A stretch of 64,000 nucleotides of DNA from the NCBI GenBank assembly GCA_900465675.1, contig UBJR01000027.1, forward strand, positions 1 to 64,000, written 5' to 3'. The notes beneath the pieces were generated by a model. That model did not search any database. It worked only from the letters and a program-made list of their open reading frames with translations, and had not been told where the DNA came from. Below, in pieces: positions 60,807 through 64,000 of the stretch (position 1 is its first letter; each line of letters begins with the position of its first letter). Position numbers and translations under genes: made by a program. The stretch comes from Hyphomicrobiales bacterium. GTDB lineage: Bacteria; Pseudomonadota; Alphaproteobacteria; Rhizobiales; Rhizobiaceae.

Positions 60807-62245
60807 TTCGGGTCAGGAAGAGGGTTATAGGAAACGACGCTGACGCTGCCGCTCTCGATCAGCAGTTCCTGGATGTTGAGGTCATGTGGACCGTGGCGCT
60901 TTTTGACAACGGTGATGTTGCGGCGCAGCCGACCCTCATGCTCCATGATCCGCAGCAGGAGCACGGTGTCGCCCAGAAAGCTGACATCTACGTCGATGCC
61001 GACATTCTGACCAATCAGGCCGTGCTGAGCGACAATCAGCATCGTCAGCACGCCCGAACGAGCCAGGAATTTAAGAAGGGATTGAATGTCGCGGACCGCC
61101 TTTTCCCGATGCGGTAGCGAGTTCAGATAGCCGGTCAGGCTATCGATGACGACGACGCGGACTTTGTTTTGCGTCACCGCGTCCTGGACGATTTGACCAA
61201 ATTCACCCGGTGAGATTTCGTTCGGATTGAAATCCCGCAGGATGAGCTTTCCATCCTTATGAAACTGCCGAAGCTGCATTCCCAGGCCTTCCGACCGGCG
61301 GAAGAACGTTTCCAGCCTCTCTTCGAACAAGAATAGCGCAACGTTCTCGCCGCGGTCGAGTGCTGCGGTCGCATAGAGTGACGACATAGTCGACTTGCCA
61401 GTGCCCGACTGTCCGATGACCAGCGTCGTAGTTCCAGCCTCCTGGCCGCCGCCAAACATGTCGTCGAGCGCTGCAACACCTGATTTGATCAGTTCCGGTT
61501 TGGTGGCCTCAGATGCAGTGTTGGGCATAATACGAGGAAAAACGATGATCCCTTCACCTTCCCGGATTGCCATGTCGTGATAACCATCGGCAACGGGGAC
61601 ACCGCGCATCTTGGAAACTTCCACACGACGTCGCACGGCGCCGTACTCCTCCAGTGACTTGTCGAAACGGATGACCCCATGGGCGAGCCCCTCTACTTCC
61701 TCGCCGCTGCGGTCATAGCCGGGCGTCTGGGTGTCAAGGAGAAGTGCGACGACGTTGCGCTTGGCAAGAAAGGACTTGAAACCGATCAGTTCGCGACGAA
61801 ACCTAGGAGAGTCACCCGTGATCAGGCGGATTTCGAGGAGGGAGTCGTAAACAAGGCGCCGCGGCTTGTGTTCTTCGATAGCTGCCTCGATCGCCTTTCG
61901 CGTCTCGTCGAGCCTGAGGTCTGCGGTCAGAAATATGCTCTGGTCATCGGCTTCGCTGACCGAGCCGGATGTCGACAGTTCTTCGACCCGAATGCCATCG
62001 AGTGTCCAGCCGTGTGAGACAGCAATGGCTTCGAGCTCTGCCGCCGTCTGTGACAGTGTCACGTAGATGCAACTCTCTCCTACTTCCACCCCGGCGCGAA
62101 GGAACTGCAGCGCGGCTGTCGTCTTTCCGGAGCCCGGAGCGCCTTGCAGCATATAGAGATTGGATGCCGGCAGACCACCACGCAGAATTTCGTTCAATCC
62201 GGAGATGCCTGTGCTGACAACCGCTGGCGCTTTTCGTTTCGGCAT
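60803..62245 (-). CDS. KaiC-like dual RecA ATPase
   Basis: 480 residues, two RecA-like domains as in KaiC: Walker A GAPGSGKTT (35-43) and GQSGTGKSTM in the second domain, with DSLLEIRLI and VVIDSLTGYLNSL as Walker B segments, and tandem catalytic Glu residues after each (LFLFEERLETFFRR). Smaller than cyanobacterial KaiC and without KaiA/KaiB here. KaiC-like proteins in non-photosynthetic bacteria have been linked to stress and rhythmic responses. Overlaps the HWE kinase gene (ATGA). Confidence 0.85.
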   Translation of the reverse strand: MPKRKAPAVVSTGISGLNEILRGGLPASNLYMLQGAPGSGKTTAALQFLRAGVEVGESCIYVTLSQTAAELEAIAVSHGWTLDGIRVEELSTSGSVSEADDQSIFLTADLRLDETRKAIEAAIEEHKPRRLVYDSLLEIRLITGDSPRFRRELIGFKSFLAKRNVVALLLDTQTPGYDRSGEEVEGLAHGVIRFDKSLEEYGAVRRRVEVSKMRGVPVADGYHDMAIREGEGIIVFPRIMPNTASEATKPELIKSGVAALDDMFGGGQEAGTTTLVIGQSGTGKSTMSSLYATAALDRGENVALFLFEERLETFFRRSEGLGMQLRQFHKDGKLILRDFNPNEISPGEFGQIVQDAVTQNKVRVVVIDSLTGYLNSLPHREKAVRDIQSLLKFLARSGVLTMLIVAQHGLIGQNVGIDVDVSFLGDTVLLLRIMEHEGRLRRNITVVKKRHGPHDLNIQELLIESGSVSVVSYNPLPDPK

Positions 62246-62541
62246 AACTCATCTTTCAAAACTGTTAGCGTGATCCGGGCCGGAGCGCGCGCATCATCGT
62301 CGTTGAAAGATGCCTGCTCGTTATATTTAGGTTTCTCGAAACATCAATGACAGGCTGGTTGTGGTGAAGCCGCAGACCTGCCTAAAGGTAGTGTTACGGC
62401 TTTACAGCAGGCTCGCTCTCATCGCGGCGGACGAACCTCGTCCTCGCGCTCATCGTTCTTGTCCAACGTCTCCAGCGCCTCAATGGTGTCGTCATAGGAA
62501 CATCCGCCACGAGATTGCTTTCTTACCTGCCGCGAATCCTC
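62246..62541. other. Intergenic between KaiC-like and cbpM-like genes
   Basis: About 295 bp with no gene or clear structure. It should hold the KaiC-kinase promoter. Confidence 0.35.
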
Positions 62542-62874
62542 TCACATTCGCCAAATGGTGTGGAGCTTGTCCAGAGCTGCTACCAAACGTTGTTGGACTG
62601 CAACATCCTCTCCGCTGACGACCGTTACGATGTCGCGCATCGCGCCGCGCATGCCGTGAAGCTGGTCGACAAGATCCATGACAATATCAACTCCGGCTTC
62701 GTTGACGCCCATGCCGTGCGTCAGATCTAGGATCAGCCGGGCGCGAGCTAGATCGGCATCCCGGAAGCGCCGTTGGTGCTCGGCGATCTGCGGCGCCAGC
62801 CAACCTTCCCGGATCCACAGTTCGAGCTCGGTTACTTCGATTTTGAGGCGAAGACAGAATTCATGATCGTCCAT
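62542..62874 (-). CDS. cbpM: Chaperone modulator CbpM-like
   Basis: 110 residues. MDDHEFCLRLKIEVTELELW then IREGWLAPQ and RFRDADLARARLILDLTHGM has the MerR-like HTH fold of CbpM, which binds the J-domain protein CbpA and modulates it. Encoded 2 bp after the CbpA-like gene in the same direction, the usual cbpA-cbpM order. Confidence 0.85.
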   Translation of the reverse strand: MDDHEFCLRLKIEVTELELWIREGWLAPQIAEHQRRFRDADLARARLILDLTHGMGVNEAGVDIVMDLVDQLHGMRGAMRDIVTVVSGEDVAVQQRLVAALDKLHTIWRM

Positions 62875-62876
62875 GG

Positions 62877-63800
62877 TCAGCCCTCCATGCCCTTTCTCGG
62901 ATTTTGTGTCGTTCCAGAAGCCCAGCGTTTGATGAAGCTGGTCAGCTCTTCGTCCGGACGGTCGGGCAACACGACCTTCACAGTCACATAGACGTCACCG
63001 GCGCTGCCATTTCCGCGCGGCACACCCTTGCCCTTGATACGCAAGACCTTGCCGCTGCTGGAATTGGGGGGGAGGGCTAGGTCGATTGGGCCGGAGGGAG
63101 TGGGCACGCGCACCTTGCCGCCAAGCACGGCCTCGCTGAGCGTGACCGGAAGTTCGAGGCGGATGTCGTCACCGTCGCGCGTGAAAAAGCGGTGAGGCCG
63201 CACCCTGATAACGATCAGCGCGTCGCCGGCGGCACCGCCCCCGAACCCGGGTTCGCCTTTGCCCCGCAGCCGCAGCGTTTGGCCATCACGTGTCCCGGGG
63301 GGAACCTGCACTTCGATAGCCGGACCCTCGGGTAGCTTAACCTGGGTTTTGGTACCCTTCATCGCATCGAGAAAATCGATCTCCATTGAGAAATGGCGGT
63401 CACGTCCGGGAGCGCGGAACGGGGACCCGCCGCCAGGGCCGGCGCGGCGCGAGAAGAAGCTCGCGAAAATATCGTCCGAATCGCCAAAATCGGCAAACCC
63501 GCCGCTATTGTGGTAGGGCTCACCGGGACCGCTGGCCGAGGCATAGTCGCGATAGAAGTTGCGGGGCGCCTGTTCGGCCCCCGTCATATCGATCTCGCCA
63601 CGGTCGAAGCGGGCGCGCTTCTGCTCATCGCTCAAAAGCTCGTAGGCCGCGGAAATCTCCTTGAACCTGGCCTCGGCATTTTTATCGCCGGGGTTCAAGT
63701 CGGGATGCAGCTTCTTGGCCAGCTTGCGGAATGCACTCTGGATTTCCTTTTGCGGCGCATCCCGTTTCACGCCCAGAAGCTCATATGGATCTCGGCTCAT
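62877..63800 (-). CDS. cbpA: CbpA-like DnaJ co-chaperone
   Basis: 307 residues. J-domain at 1-~65 with the HPD motif (KKLHPDLNPGDKNAEARFKE), a Gly/Phe-rich linker, and two C-terminal beta domains (LDAMKGTKTQVKLPEGPAIE; GGAAGDALIVIRVRPHRFFT; RVPTPSGPIDLALPPNSSSG). There is no zinc-finger domain, as in CbpA rather than DnaJ. It stimulates Hsp70 (DnaK). In an operon with cbpM. Confidence 0.93.
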   Translation of the reverse strand: MSRDPYELLGVKRDAPQKEIQSAFRKLAKKLHPDLNPGDKNAEARFKEISAAYELLSDEQKRARFDRGEIDMTGAEQAPRNFYRDYASASGPGEPYHNSGGFADFGDSDDIFASFFSRRAGPGGGSPFRAPGRDRHFSMEIDFLDAMKGTKTQVKLPEGPAIEVQVPPGTRDGQTLRLRGKGEPGFGGGAAGDALIVIRVRPHRFFTRDGDDIRLELPVTLSEAVLGGKVRVPTPSGPIDLALPPNSSSGKVLRIKGKGVPRGNGSAGDVYVTVKVVLPDRPDEELTSFIKRWASGTTQNPRKGMEG

Positions 63801-64000
63801 GCATATCTCCTGTCACAGGTAACATACACTGCGATCAATTCTCCTCTCATATAGGCGGCGGCCCGGTTTCCGGTTGGAGGGCAAGACGAAAGGTCGATTG
63901 GGTCCCACTTCGCAAGTGAGCGGGACCGTTTAATCATCGCTCCGCTATCGGACGACGAGAAGGAGAGGATCGCCATCTCGGATCAGTTCAAGCGCGAGGA
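63801..64000. other. Right edge, no complete gene
   Basis: 200 bp upstream of cbpA. It holds the cbpA promoter and, near the end, a short plus-strand stretch (IIAPLSDDEKERIAISDQFK) that may be part of a gene running off the window; too short to assign. Confidence 0.3.

Noticed and set aside
1..64000. CRISPR arrays
   Set aside because: I saw no regularly spaced direct repeats with unique spacers; the only dispersed exact repeats are the parS palindromes and the regulon boxes.

Overview
This window looks like part of a repABC replicon (plasmid or chromid) of a Rhizobiales bacterium (Rhizobium/Agrobacterium/Sinorhizobium group). Support: a complete repA-repB-repC operon with an antisense-RNA locus and six repABC-type parS palindromes, an RP4/VirD2-type mobilization region, plasmid families typical of rhizobia (DUF1173, DUF736, WGR, ArdC, RHE_PE00001/DUF1612), the ietAS pair known from Ti plasmids, and many HWE-type sensor kinases. 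Assignments come from reading motifs in the translations; no database search was possible.

Layout. 0.5-4.8 kb: mobilization block, with a relaxase and MobC-like protein diverging from VirC1/VirC2-like genes around a recognisable oriT (10-bp inverted repeat plus TATCCTG nic core). 4.8-11 kb: plasmid accessory backbone (DUF1173, WGR, HU, DUF736, a toxin-antitoxin pair, ArdC). 11-18 kb: sparse, decaying DNA with a HipA/HipB-like pair, broken histidine-kinase, monooxygenase and regulator genes, and an IS110 element. 18-29 kb: envelope/lipid A modification island: HupE/UreJ, UppP, two PAP2 phosphatases, COG4705 membrane proteins, an OmpR-type two-component system, EptA, a broken GT25 glycosyltransferase and a PepSY protein. 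Several of these are preceded by one shared 17-bp box that I infer to be the regulator's operator. 29-38 kb: replication/partition (Toprim protein, a hairpin cluster, repCBA, parS array), a frameshifted tyrosine recombinase and a frameshifted VapBC-like pair.

39-54.7 kb is a dense anti-phage defence island. On the minus strand is an ATPase-HNH pair (Septu-like, but with an unusual N-terminal region), followed by DUF2026 and DUF3800 genes. On the plus strand are a DUF2026-like cysteine-hydrolase-type protein, a Gabija-type GajA/GajB pair, and a retron-type unit (phosphoribosyltransferase-like/winged-helix effector plus reverse transcriptase, with a structured 170-nt gap between them). These are followed by IetS subtilase and IetA AAA ATPase. 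55-63.8 kb is a signalling and stress block: a PAS-HWE kinase, a LOV kinase, receiver-only response regulators, a KaiC-like ATPase coupled to an HWE kinase, and CbpA/CbpM chaperones.

The most promising candidates for something undescribed are the ATPase-HNH-DUF2026-DUF3800 unit with its flanking DUF2026-like relative, the Gabija-retron tandem, and the shared-operator envelope regulon with a receiver-only protein translationally coupled to a PAP2 phosphatase.
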